A stretch of 63,186 nt of DNA from assembly GCA_903847405.1 (NCBI GenBank), contig CAINDP010000012.1:1-63186 (forward strand), read 5' to 3'. Under the pieces are notes generated by a model. It ran no database searches and was not told the origin of the DNA. It worked only from the letters and a program-made list of their open reading frames with translations. The stretch is from an uncultured Myxococcales bacterium. Its GTDB lineage: Bacteria > Myxococcota_A > UBA9042 > DTJE01. Position numbers and translations under genes: made by a program. Below are positions 50,556 through 58,816 of this stretch, piece after piece (within the stretch, counting starts at the first letter, position 1; each line of letters starts with the position of its first letter).

Positions 50556-51945
50556 AGCGTGAGGGAAGTTTCGCGGTGCGCAGCAGGCGCTCGGAGGCGT
50601 CCTCGGCTTCCCGGATCACCTCGGTCACGTCGGCGGTCGTCAGGCGGCCGTCCCGCACCACGACGCGGCCGTCGGTCAGCACGTGGCGCACGTTGTCGCG
50701 TCCCATCGAGTAGACGATCGCACCGGCCGGGTCGCCGGCGGGCACACAGTGCACGCGCCGCCGATCCAGCACAACCAGGTCCGCTTTCTTGCCCTTTTCG
50801 ACCGAGCCGATGTCGCCGTCCAGCCGCAGGGCCCGGGCCCCTTCGATCGTCGCCATGCGCAGGACCATCCGGGCCGGCATCGAGGTCGGGCCGTGCAGTC
50901 CCTTCTGGACCAGGGCCGCCGTGCGCATCTCGTGGAAGGCGTCGAGGTTGTTGTTGCACGGGGCGCCGTCGGCCCCCAGCGTGACGTGGACCCCGGCGTC
51001 CAGCAGGGCGGGAACGGGGGCGATTCCCGAGCCCAGTTTGAGGTTCGCCGACGGGCAGTGCAGCACCTCCGTGGACGTTTCGGCCAGACGCCGGATTTCC
51101 TGGGGCGTGACGTGCACGCAGTGGGCCAGCAGCAGTCCGGGCCCCAGCAGTCCCATCTGCTCGAACAGGGCGATGGGCCGGCACCCGAACCGCTCGACCG
51201 TGAGGCGGTTCTCCTCCTCGGTTTCGCCGCAGTGGGTGTGCACCAGCATCCCCGCGTTCCGGGCGGTCACCGCGATGCCTTCCAGCAGGTGCATGGAGGA
51301 ACTGACGGCGAAGCGCGGGGCCAGGGCGACGCCGGCCAGACCCCCGGTGTCCCGGCACCGCTCGGCAAGGGCCAGCGCCTCGGACAGGGCCGTGTCGGGA
51401 TTCTCGGACAGGGCGGCCGGGCCGTCGTAAAGGTCCATCAGGACCTTGCTGAAGACGCCCCGCAGGCCCAGTTCCAGGGCATGGCGAATCACCACGCCGG
51501 TGTGCCGGACCGTGCCCATGTCGTTGATCGTGGTCGTCCCGGACAGCAGCAGTTCCGCGGCACCCAGGCGGGCCGACGCCCGGACCGTCGCCTCGTCGTG
51601 GGCGGCCTCCAGGGGCAGGGTCCATGCGCGCAGCCATTCCATCAGGGGCAGGTCGTCGGTGTGGTTGCGCCAGAGGGTCTGGCACAGGTGCACGTGGGTC
51701 TGGACGAACCCCGGCAGGACCCAGCACCCCGTCGCGTCGACGACGTCGGCGTCGTCCGGAGGGGACAGGTAGGGGCCGATCGCGGCGATGCGCCCGTCCA
51801 CGACCAGCACGTCGGCGTCCAGGATCGTGTCGTAGCGATCCAGCGTCAGGACCGTTCCGCCCCGCAGGAAGACCGGCGGTCGTGGGGGTTGCCCGCGTGG
51901 CTGGAAGCCGGACTGCGCGCGCGTCGTGGGCGGGGCGTCGCTCAT
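50554..51945 (-). CDS. Amidohydrolase of the MTA/SAH or 5'-deoxyadenosine deaminase type
   Basis: Metal-dependent deaminase of 463 residues in the TrzN/SAH-deaminase group. Metal ligands: His-x-His in GFVQTHVHLCQTLWRN, His in VHTHCGETEEE, His in LLAHCVHVT, Asp in LGADGAPCNNN. The N- and C-terminal beta-sandwich (VFLRGGTVLTLD...VLTDGRVVVRDGRL) is typical. Clustering with purine nucleoside phosphorylase and cytidine deaminase suggests a nucleoside or nucleoside-thioether substrate; the exact one is not decidable. It overlaps the upstream cytidine deaminase by ATGA. Confidence 0.87.
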   Translation of the reverse strand: MSDAPPTTRAQSGFQPRGQPPRPPVFLRGGTVLTLDRYDTILDADVLVVDGRIAAIGPYLSPPDDADVVDATGCWVLPGFVQTHVHLCQTLWRNHTDDLPLMEWLRAWTLPLEAAHDEATVRASARLGAAELLLSGTTTINDMGTVRHTGVVIRHALELGLRGVFSKVLMDLYDGPAALSENPDTALSEALALAERCRDTGGLAGVALAPRFAVSSSMHLLEGIAVTARNAGMLVHTHCGETEEENRLTVERFGCRPIALFEQMGLLGPGLLLAHCVHVTPQEIRRLAETSTEVLHCPSANLKLGSGIAPVPALLDAGVHVTLGADGAPCNNNLDAFHEMRTAALVQKGLHGPTSMPARMVLRMATIEGARALRLDGDIGSVEKGKKADLVVLDRRRVHCVPAGDPAGAIVYSMGRDNVRHVLTDGRVVVRDGRLTTADVTEVIREAEDASERLLRTAKLPSR

Positions 51946-52376
51946 CGACCGCCCCCGTTCGGCCTGCCCTGGGGTTGGGCCAGCATGGCGGGTCCGAAGG
52001 CGTCGGGCAGCAGGGCGGCCAGTCGGCTGCGGACCACGCGTCCGTCGTCGGCCGCCAGCAGAACTTCCATGTCGGGCCCGAACTCCGACAGCGCCTGGCG
52101 GCACATGCCGCAGGGGGCGCAGGGATCGCCTTGCGCGGTGACCACGGCCACGGCCTCCAGGACGGTTTCGCCTGCCACGATGGCGGCCGCGATGGCGCCC
52201 CGCTCGGCGCACATCGACACGGGATACGAGGCGTTTTCGACGTTGCAGCCCGCGTAGACGGCCCCGGAAGCGCCCCGGACCGCGGCGCCGACCCGGAATC
52301 CCGAGTAGGGAGCGTAGGCGTGTGTCAGCGCGGCGCGCGCCGCTGCGACCAGATCGACCAGCCCGTCGTCGGTCAT
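51942..52376 (-). CDS. cdd: Cytidine deaminase
   Basis: Zinc deaminase of 144 residues converting cytidine and deoxycytidine to uridine and deoxyuridine. Substrate block YSGFRVGAAV, catalytic/zinc CAERGAI (Cys and Glu) and PCAPCGMCRQ with the other two zinc Cys. Length fits the homotetrameric class. The start overlaps the purine nucleoside phosphorylase stop, and the stop overlaps the amidohydrolase start, both by ATGA, so the three are translationally coupled in a salvage operon. Confidence 0.95.
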   Translation of the reverse strand: MTDDGLVDLVAAARAALTHAYAPYSGFRVGAAVRGASGAVYAGCNVENASYPVSMCAERGAIAAAIVAGETVLEAVAVVTAQGDPCAPCGMCRQALSEFGPDMEVLLAADDGRVVRSRLAALLPDAFGPAMLAQPQGRPNGGGR

Positions 52377-53275
52377 GGCAGGACCTCCAGGGTGGATTCG
52401 AAGAGCGCGGCCAGGCGTGTCCCTGCGGACGCACCGACGTCCTCCACGTCCTCGTGGCACAGGGGGCCGGTGCCCAGGCCTGCGGCCATGTTGGTGATCA
52501 CGCTGACCGCGCCGACGCGCATGCCGGCGTGGCGGGCCGCGATGACCTCCGGGACCGTGGACATGCCCACGGCGTCCGCACCCAGGGTGCCGAACGCGCG
52601 AATCTCGGCGGGGGTTTCGTAGGTCGGTCCGCTGACGGCCAGGTAGACGCCGGTGTGGACGGGGGTGCCCAGGCCGACGGCGGCCGACGCGAACGCGGCG
52701 CGGACCTCGGGGTCGTAGGCGGTCGTCATGTCCGGGAAGCGCGGGCCCAGGGCCTCGACGTTCGGGCCCCGGAGGGGGTTGGCGCCCATGAGGTTGACGT
52801 GGTCGGAAATCACCATCAGGTCGCCCGGCCGGAACGCGGGGTTCAGGCCGCCTGCCGCGTTGGAGGCCAAAAGGTACGGCGTTCCCAGCAGGGCCATCGC
52901 ACGGACGGCGGCGCAGGCGACATCGAGGTCGTGGCCCTCGTAGAAATGGATGCGGCCGGCCAGGACGGCCACGCGTCGGCCTCGCAGCATGCCCAGCACC
53001 AGGACGCCCCGGTGGCCCGGAACGGTCGGCTCCGGCAGGCCCGCGGCGGCGAAGGGCAGGGTGACGATGGGCTCGACGCGAGCCTCGAAGCCCGAAAGCC
53101 CCGAACCCAGCACGACCGCGATTTCGGGCAGCCACCCGCGCTGGACCAGGCGTGCCTCCCGCAGGATCGTCCGCGCGGCCAGGCAGGCCCGGGCCAGGCC
53201 CGGGGACGCGACCGGGTCGGACTCGATGGCCCCGATTCGACGGGTGACGGCCTCGAACCTCTCCGACATTTCCAC
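52373..53275 (-). CDS. Purine nucleoside phosphorylase (trimeric type)
   Basis: Phosphorolytic enzyme of about 300 residues cleaving inosine/guanosine to base and ribose-1-phosphate. Family blocks: VLGSGLSGF (phosphate), GHRGVLVLG, GRIHFYEGHD, ASNAAGGLNPAF, SGPTYETPAEIRAF, GADAVGMSTVPEVIAARH and VSVITNMAAGL with the base-binding Asn. I placed the start at the GTG 53275 because GGAGG is five bases away; an ATG two codons later has spacing that is too long. Head of the salvage operon, divergent from the TPR lipoprotein gene. Confidence 0.94.
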   Translation of the reverse strand: MEMSERFEAVTRRIGAIESDPVASPGLARACLAARTILREARLVQRGWLPEIAVVLGSGLSGFEARVEPIVTLPFAAAGLPEPTVPGHRGVLVLGMLRGRRVAVLAGRIHFYEGHDLDVACAAVRAMALLGTPYLLASNAAGGLNPAFRPGDLMVISDHVNLMGANPLRGPNVEALGPRFPDMTTAYDPEVRAAFASAAVGLGTPVHTGVYLAVSGPTYETPAEIRAFGTLGADAVGMSTVPEVIAARHAGMRVGAVSVITNMAAGLGTGPLCHEDVEDVGASAGTRLAALFESTLEVLP

Positions 53276-53303
53276 GGGTGCCTCCACGGGGGTTTCCGCG
53301 TGG

Positions 53304-53309
53304 ATTCTA
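53304..53309 (-). promoter_or_regulatory. Candidate -10 box (TAGAAT) of the nucleoside salvage operon
   Basis: TAGAAT on the minus strand lies 28 nt before the chosen GTG start. No convincing -35 at 16-18 nt. Confidence 0.33.
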
Positions 53310-53328
53310 CCCCGGATCCCGTCCCCGC

Positions 53329-53357
53329 TTGTAATCGCGGGGCGAACGGACCATGAT
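53329..53357 (+). promoter_or_regulatory. Promoter of the TPR lipoprotein gene
   Basis: TTGTAA (-35), 17 bp spacer, CATGAT (-10), 27 nt before the ATG. Divergent from the salvage operon. Confidence 0.45.
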
Positions 53358-53384
53358 CCCGCCACCCGAAGGGAGTTGGTGAAC

Positions 53385-54158
53385 ATGCGGATCGGGATCG
53401 GAACCCTGATGATCGTGGCGATGGCGTGCGCGTCCTGCTCGAAAACGCAGGAGACCCCGGTCGCCCCCATGAAGAAGGTCGAATCCGCCGCCAGCGGCCT
53501 GCCGATGGCAGCGCCGAAGCCCGGCGAGGCGCCTTCCAAGGCCATGGGCGAGGCGCCCGGCGACGCGGTGCACCAGGGCGCGATGGGCATGCCCGGCGGC
53601 GTGCCGAACGACGACGTGCACAAGGCCGCGAAGGGCGGCATGGGCGGCATGGCCGACATGGGCGGGCAGAACGGCCTTCCCGGGCACGGCATGGTCCAGG
53701 ACGCGGGCCAGGCGGACGCGGGCGATCCGGCCCTGCGGCTGACCGGCGTCGGCAGCAAGGCGGAAATGGACAAGGCCCTGAAGGACATCGAGGGCGACGA
53801 CGCGAAGAAGAAGTTCGAGGCCGCGTTCCGCTGGACCTTCGCCGTGGACAAGACCAAGCGCGACGTGGAAAAGGCCCGGGCGAACTACGAGGACATCCTG
53901 CGGACGCAGCCCAAGGCGGCGCCGTGCTACCGCGGTCTGGCCTACGCGGCCCTGTCCCGGGGATTCGACATCGACGGCGCCGTCGTGGCCTACAAGAAGG
54001 CCCTCGAGGTCAAGCCGGACTACGCCGAGGTCCACTACGCACTGGCGTTCCTGTTCGCCGGGTCCGACCTGGACAAGGGCCGTGACCACCTGAAGAAGGC
54101 CCTGGAACTGGGCATGCCCGACGAGCAGGGCCTCAAGAAGGTCTACAACCTGCCATAG
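53385..54158 (+). CDS. TPR-repeat lipoprotein with Met/Gly-rich linker
   Basis: Lipoprotein of 257 residues. Signal peptide with lipobox ACASCSK, then a 90-residue low-complexity linker rich in Met, Gly, Ala and Pro (MGMPGGVPNDD, GGMGGMADMGGQNG). The C-terminal 140 residues form about three TPR units (FEAAFRWTFAVDKTKRDVEKA, YRGLAYAALSRGFDIDGAVVAY, EVHYALAFLFAGSDLDKGRDHL). It probably mediates protein interactions in the envelope. Followed 39 bp later by pyrK, with which it may share a transcript. Confidence 0.82.
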   Translation: MRIGIGTLMIVAMACASCSKTQETPVAPMKKVESAASGLPMAAPKPGEAPSKAMGEAPGDAVHQGAMGMPGGVPNDDVHKAAKGGMGGMADMGGQNGLPGHGMVQDAGQADAGDPALRLTGVGSKAEMDKALKDIEGDDAKKKFEAAFRWTFAVDKTKRDVEKARANYEDILRTQPKAAPCYRGLAYAALSRGFDIDGAVVAYKKALEVKPDYAEVHYALAFLFAGSDLDKGRDHLKKALELGMPDEQGLKKVYNLP

Positions 54159-54197
54159 ACCCGTGATATACGGAGCCCCGTCGTACGGAGGAGTCCC

Positions 54198-54980
54198 GTG
54201 ACCACGGATCAGTATGTCGTGATCGGGAATCCGGCGGTGGCGCCGGGCATCAACCGCCTTTCGGTCGGTCCGTCCGGTGTGCCCGTGGCCGCGAACCCGC
54301 AGGCGCCCACGGCGGTCCAGCCGGGCCAGTTCCACATGCTGAAGACCCTCGCGCCCGAACCCCTGCTGCCCCGGCCGATCAGCATCCACGAGGTCGCGGG
54401 CGACGTCCTGTCGTTCCTGTACGAAATCAAGGGGGCGGGGACCCGGAACATCGCGGCGCTGGCGCCCGGGGACCCGATCCGGGTGACGGGACCCCTGGGG
54501 CGCGGATTCGACGTGGACGGGCTGACCGGGCGCATCCTGCTGGTCGCGGGCGGCATCGGCATCGCGCCGTTCCGTTACCTGGCACGCATGCTGGCCGAGG
54601 CCGGGCGGACGCAGGTGACGCTGGCCGCGGGCTTTCGCGGCCTGCCCTACGGCATCCAGGACTTCCAGCCGTTCATCCCCGACGTCCGGATCGCGACCGA
54701 GGACGGCAGCGCGGGCGTGAAGGGGCGGGTGACGGCCCTGTATGACCCGCGGGACTTCGACGTCGTGGTGGCGTGCGGCCCCGTGCCCATGATGCGGGCG
54801 GTCCAGCAGGGTTGCGTGCAGGCCGGGACCCGCGGGGTCCTGTCCATGGAGGCCCGGATGGCCTGCGGCATCGGGCTGTGCCTGGGCTGCACGATCCGGA
54901 CGACCACCGGCATGCGCCGCGTCTGCACGGACGGGCCGGTCTTCCCGGGCGAGGAGGTATTCTTCGATGCCCATGCCTGA
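54198..54980 (+). CDS. pyrK: Dihydroorotate dehydrogenase B electron-transfer subunit PyrK
   Basis: Iron-sulfur flavoprotein of 260 residues passing electrons from PyrD to NAD+. FAD-binding LLPRPISIHEV, nucleotide loop VAGGIGIAPFRYL, ACGPVPMMRAV, and a C-terminal [2Fe-2S] site C-x4-C-x2-C...C in MACGIGLCLGCTIRT...RRVCTDGP. GTG start behind GGAGGAG. Overlaps pyrD by 14 bp, so a PyrK-PyrD (type 1B) complex is made from one mRNA. Confidence 0.95.
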   Translation: MTTDQYVVIGNPAVAPGINRLSVGPSGVPVAANPQAPTAVQPGQFHMLKTLAPEPLLPRPISIHEVAGDVLSFLYEIKGAGTRNIAALAPGDPIRVTGPLGRGFDVDGLTGRILLVAGGIGIAPFRYLARMLAEAGRTQVTLAAGFRGLPYGIQDFQPFIPDVRIATEDGSAGVKGRVTALYDPRDFDVVVACGPVPMMRAVQQGCVQAGTRGVLSMEARMACGIGLCLGCTIRTTTGMRRVCTDGPVFPGEEVFFDAHA

Positions 54981-55887
54981 CGCCACGCCGGATCTGTCGG
55001 TCGAACTGTGCGGCCTGAGGCTGTCGAACCCGGTGATCGCCGCGTCCGGATGCTTCGGCTTCGGCGAGGAAATCGTGCCCTTCTACCACCCGTCCGTCCT
55101 GGGCGGGTACTCCACCAAGGGACTCACCCTGCGCCCGCGGCAGGGCAACGGCGGCATCCGGCTGCACGAAACGCGGGGCGGGCTGATGAACTCCATCGGC
55201 CTGCAGAACCCCGGCGCGGCCGCCTTCGTCCAGACGATCCTGCCCCGCATCCGCAGCCTGACCCCGTGCCTGATCGCGAATGTCGGCGGGCACGAAATCG
55301 CGGACTTCGTCGAGGCGGTGGGCCTGATCGCGGCGGCCGACGTCGACATGATCGAACTGAACATCTCGTGCCCGAACATCAAGTGCGGGGGCCAGGCCTT
55401 CGGGAACCGGGCCGGGGACGCGGCGTCGGTCGTCCGCGCGGTGCGGCCGGTCTGCGGCAAGCCCCTGATGGTGAAACTGTCGCCCAACGCGGACGACCTG
55501 GTCGCCGTGGCCCGGGCGTGCGAGGAGGCCGGCGCCGACGCCCTGTCCCTGGTCAACACGTTCAACGCGCTGGCCATCGACGTGCACGCGCGGCGCGCCG
55601 TGTTCGACAACGTGACGGCGGGGCTGTCCGGGCCGGCGATCCTGCCCATCGCGTTGCGGATGACGCGCGACGTCGCCCGGGCGGTGAAGATCCCGGTCGT
55701 CGGGATGGGCGGCATCGAAACAGGCGAGGACGTGGCCGCGTTCATCATGGCGGGGGCCCGGGCCGTCCAGGTGGGCACGGCGGGGCTGGTGCGGCCCGAC
55801 GCGCTGCCCGTGATCATCGACGAACTGGCCCGGTTCATGGCCCATGAAGGAATCGCGAACCTCGCCGAGATTCGCGGGATCGTTTGA
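54967..55887 (+). CDS. pyrD: Dihydroorotate dehydrogenase, class 1B catalytic subunit
   Basis: FMN enzyme of 306 residues oxidising dihydroorotate to orotate. Conserved blocks: NPVIAASGCFGFGEE, KGLTLRPRQGN, NSIGLQNPG, ELNISCPNIKCGGQ (with the catalytic-base Cys of the class 1 enzymes), VKLSPNADDL, SLVNTFNALAID, GMGGIETGEDV and GARAVQVGT. The Cys base and adjacent pyrK identify class 1B. pyrE follows after 53 bp. Confidence 0.96.
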   Translation: MPMPDATPDLSVELCGLRLSNPVIAASGCFGFGEEIVPFYHPSVLGGYSTKGLTLRPRQGNGGIRLHETRGGLMNSIGLQNPGAAAFVQTILPRIRSLTPCLIANVGGHEIADFVEAVGLIAAADVDMIELNISCPNIKCGGQAFGNRAGDAASVVRAVRPVCGKPLMVKLSPNADDLVAVARACEEAGADALSLVNTFNALAIDVHARRAVFDNVTAGLSGPAILPIALRMTRDVARAVKIPVVGMGGIETGEDVAAFIMAGARAVQVGTAGLVRPDALPVIIDELARFMAHEGIANLAEIRGIV

Positions 55888-55940
55888 TCCCCAGCCCAAC
55901 TATGATCGGTCGGGACGGGCTCCCGGCCCGGGAGGAATCG

Positions 55941-56507
55941 ATGGAATCGCCGACGCTGGAACTGCTGAAGGAATCGGGCGCCCTGCTGGAAGGACACTTC
56001 CTGCTGTCCTCGGGGCGGCATTCGAACCGGTACTGCCAGAGCGCGCTGCTGCTGTGCCAGCCCGACCGGGCGGCCCGGGCGCTGGCGCCGGTCGCCGAAC
56101 AGGTCCGGGGCCTGGGAATCGACCTCGTGGTCGGCCCGGCGCTGGGCGGGATCGTTCCGGCCTACGAACTGGCCCGGCAACTGGGCGTCCCGGGGATCTA
56201 TGTCGAGCGCGAGGGCGAGGCGCTGGCCCTGCGCCGGGGCTTCGTCATCGAGACCGGCTGGAAGGTCCTGATCGCCGAGGACGTGGTGACCACGGGCAAG
56301 TCGACGCTGGAAACGGCGGTCCTGATCGAGGCTGCGGGCGGCATCGTGGTTGGCGTGGGCTGCATCGCCGACCGTGGCGAGTCGAAGCTGCCCTTCCCGG
56401 TCTTCTCGGGCACGAAGCTGTCGATCGAAAGCTTCCCGGCCGACGCCTGCCCCCTCTGCGCGAAGGGCATGCCCTGGGTGAAGCCGGGGACCCGCAAGCA
56501 GCCGTAG
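55941..56507 (+). CDS. pyrE: Orotate phosphoribosyltransferase
   Basis: Converts orotate and PRPP to orotidine-5'-phosphate; 188 residues. FLLSSGRHSNRYCQSA near the N-terminus, PAYELARQLGVP, and the PRPP motif VLIAEDVVTTGKST are diagnostic. The C-terminal CPLCAKGMPWVKPGTRK form is found in one PyrE subgroup. GGAGGAA before the ATG at 55941. Completes a pyrK-pyrD-pyrE unit; pyrF is not in the window. Converges on the PLD lipoprotein with 20 bp between stops. Confidence 0.95.
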   Translation: MESPTLELLKESGALLEGHFLLSSGRHSNRYCQSALLLCQPDRAARALAPVAEQVRGLGIDLVVGPALGGIVPAYELARQLGVPGIYVEREGEALALRRGFVIETGWKVLIAEDVVTTGKSTLETAVLIEAAGGIVVGVGCIADRGESKLPFPVFSGTKLSIESFPADACPLCAKGMPWVKPGTRKQP

Positions 56508-56527
56508 GCGCGGCCGCCGGTCGCAGG

Positions 56528-57703
56528 TCACGGCACCGATTCGGACCAGATCTTCTCGAAGGTCGTGATGGCGTCGGCGGTCACGCCGGGAACGTCCACG
56601 ATCGCGCCGGCCTCGTGATTCGAATTGAAACTGCTGTAGACCCAGTTCCCCGAATGCACCGCCACCACGTCGTCGGTAACCAGCATCTTGGTGTGCGTGA
56701 GGGTGCCCACGTCGTTGTACCGGACCTGGACGCCGGCGGCCGACAGGCGCTGGCCGCAGGCCTTGTTCTGGTCGTTGACGTAGGTCTCGTAGGCGGTCGA
56801 CTCCAGCACGACGCGCACCTCCAGGCCCCGCGCGCGGGCGTCGATGACGGCCTGGGCGATGTCCCCGACGTCCCCGCTCCAGTCGTCGCTCATGTGGTAC
56901 AGCACCAGCAGCACGCGCCGGGTGGCCGCCGCGAGGTGCGTGCGGGCCTGGGCGTCGTACTGGCCGTCCCCGATGGGCGTGACGCCCGAAACCGGGATGG
57001 CCGGGATCGCGGCGGTCTGTGCCGGCTTGGACCAGAGCGCGTCGGCGTAGGCGGCGAACGGCTCGGCCAGGGCCGCCCCGTCCAGGGCCAGGTTCGCTTC
57101 GTGGTTGTAGTTCAGTGACGAAGTGGACAGGTTTGTCGATCCGACCAGGGCCCGTGTCCGGTCGGCCACCACCAGCTTGGTGTGCAGGGTCCGGGAGGCC
57201 CCGTCCAGCCGGGCCTCGATCCCGGCGCCTGTCAGCTCCGTCAGCCGTGGGTCGTTCTTCTCGACGTCGGATTCCATCAGCACCTGGACGCGGACCCCCC
57301 GGGCAGCGGCCCGGACCAGCGCGTCGCGAACGGTGTTCGGCGCCCAGCCGTCGATGAATTCCAGTTCGACCATCTGCAGGGACGTCATCGCGCCGTCGAC
57401 CAGGCCTACGATGGCCGACAGGGCGGCCTTGTCCGTCACCAGGCGAACGGGCGTCGGGGGCGTGCCGGGATCGGTTCCGGGGTCGGTCGTGCCGGGGTCG
57501 GCCGGCGTCGCGTCGAATCCCTCGTCGTCGGGCGCGGGCCGGTCCTGGTCCCCCGGATCGAACGATTGGACGTCGCGGCCGGCGTCGGGGACGTCGCGGC
57601 TGCCGGAGTAGTCGGGTCGCTCGATGAGGTTGCCGCCGGGGGTCGTGCAGGCGAAGGTGACGCAGATCAGGAGGAGAAGGGGGAACGCGTGGATGCGGGC
57701 CAT
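56528..57703 (-). CDS. Phospholipase D-like lipoprotein
   Basis: Lipoprotein of 391 residues with two HKD catalytic motifs: HTKLVVADRTRALVGSTN and HTKMLVTDDVVAVHSGN. Signal peptide with lipobox VTFACTT, then an Asp/Pro/Gly/Thr linker of about 70 residues (DVPDAGRDVQSFDPGD, TTDPGTDPGTPP). Each half has the usual AAARGVRVQVLMES and ARARGLEVRVVLES strands. It is an outward-facing PLD-fold hydrolase; lipid or nucleic acid could be the substrate. Starts two bases after rlmN, so it is likely coupled to it, with no obvious functional link. Confidence 0.88.
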   Translation of the reverse strand: MARIHAFPLLLLICVTFACTTPGGNLIERPDYSGSRDVPDAGRDVQSFDPGDQDRPAPDDEGFDATPADPGTTDPGTDPGTPPTPVRLVTDKAALSAIVGLVDGAMTSLQMVELEFIDGWAPNTVRDALVRAAARGVRVQVLMESDVEKNDPRLTELTGAGIEARLDGASRTLHTKLVVADRTRALVGSTNLSTSSLNYNHEANLALDGAALAEPFAAYADALWSKPAQTAAIPAIPVSGVTPIGDGQYDAQARTHLAAATRRVLLVLYHMSDDWSGDVGDIAQAVIDARARGLEVRVVLESTAYETYVNDQNKACGQRLSAAGVQVRYNDVGTLTHTKMLVTDDVVAVHSGNWVYSSFNSNHEAGAIVDVPGVTADAITTFEKIWSESVP

Positions 57704-57705
57704 GG

Positions 57706-58797
57706 TCACCCCTTTCGGTCGGGTGATTCTCCCGCAGGAAGGCCCTTCCCGTCCAACTGTCCGCAGGCCGCGCCGATGTCCAGGCCGCGGCTGGTGCGCA
57801 CGCTGACGCGATGGTTCTTGTCCGCCAGGAAGCGCCGGAAGGCCTTGATCGCGGTGTCCGACGAGCGCCGGAAGGGCGCCCCCGGCCAGGGGTTGAACGG
57901 GATCAGGTTCACCTTGTTCGGGAACAGCGCCAGCATCCGCGACAGGCGGCGGGCGTCGTCGATCGAGTCCCCCACGCCGTCCATCAGGGTGTACTCGATG
58001 GTGAACGAGTGGCCGTGGGGAAGGGGCAGGCGGACCAGCGTGTCCACCAGGGCCTGCAGGTTCCCGTGGCGTCGCGACGCCGGGACGACGTCGCCGCGGA
58101 CGTCGTCGGTGGTCGCACACAGGGAGATCGCGATGCTGACGCCGGTGCCCGACTCCACCACCTCGGCCAGGCGATCCAGGATGCCCACGGTGGACAGGGT
58201 GGTCCGCCGCTGCGCGACGCGAAGCCCCTCGCGATGCGTGATGATCCGGACCGCCCGCAGGACCGCGTCCAGGTTGTCCAGCGGCTCGCCCATGCCCATG
58301 AAGACGACGTTCGAGATGCGGGAACCGGCAGGCAGCAGGCGCGCGGCGGCCTGGACCTGGCCCACGATCTCGGATGCCGTCAGGTTGCGCTGGAAGCCCA
58401 GGGTCGCGGTCAGGCAGAAGCGGCAGCCCATGCGGCACCCGACCTGGCTGCTGATGCACAGGGTGACGCGATCCGCCGACGGCATCAGGACCGCCGAATA
58501 GCGCCGGCCGCCGCCCGCGTCGAACAGCAGCTTCTGCGAGCCGTCGACCGAGTCGAGGACCTCGACGGGCTCCAGGCGCGTCAGGCACGCGTTCGCGGTC
58601 AGCCACTCCCGCAGGTCCTCGGGCAGGTTGCTCATGGCGTCGAAGGATGCCGCGTCCTTCCGGTGGATCCACTGGAACACCTGCATGCCGCGGTAGGACG
58701 GCGCACCCATGGGCCGCAGCAGCGCGCTGATCTCCTCGGGGCTGCGGTCGAACAGATCGATGGGGGCGGCAACCTGGGGAGTGATCGGGGACGACAT
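57706..58797 (-). CDS. rlmN: Dual-specificity 23S rRNA/tRNA adenine-C2 methyltransferase RlmN
   Basis: Radical SAM methyltransferase of 363 residues acting on A2503 of 23S rRNA and A37 of some tRNAs. Cluster motif C-x3-C-x2-C in VGCRMGCRFCLTA, GMGEPLDNLDAVLRA, STVGILDRLAEV, and the methyl-carrying Cys in RTSRGLDIGAACGQL. N-terminal YRGMQVFQWIHRK is typical. Nineteen bp after the tandem QueD gene. Confidence 0.95.
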   Translation of the reverse strand: MSSPITPQVAAPIDLFDRSPEEISALLRPMGAPSYRGMQVFQWIHRKDAASFDAMSNLPEDLREWLTANACLTRLEPVEVLDSVDGSQKLLFDAGGGRRYSAVLMPSADRVTLCISSQVGCRMGCRFCLTATLGFQRNLTASEIVGQVQAAARLLPAGSRISNVVFMGMGEPLDNLDAVLRAVRIITHREGLRVAQRRTTLSTVGILDRLAEVVESGTGVSIAISLCATTDDVRGDVVPASRRHGNLQALVDTLVRLPLPHGHSFTIEYTLMDGVGDSIDDARRLSRMLALFPNKVNLIPFNPWPGAPFRRSSDTAIKAFRRFLADKNHRVSVRTSRGLDIGAACGQLDGKGLPAGESPDRKG

Positions 58798-58816
58798 GGG
58801 GCCTCCGGGGCGGGGG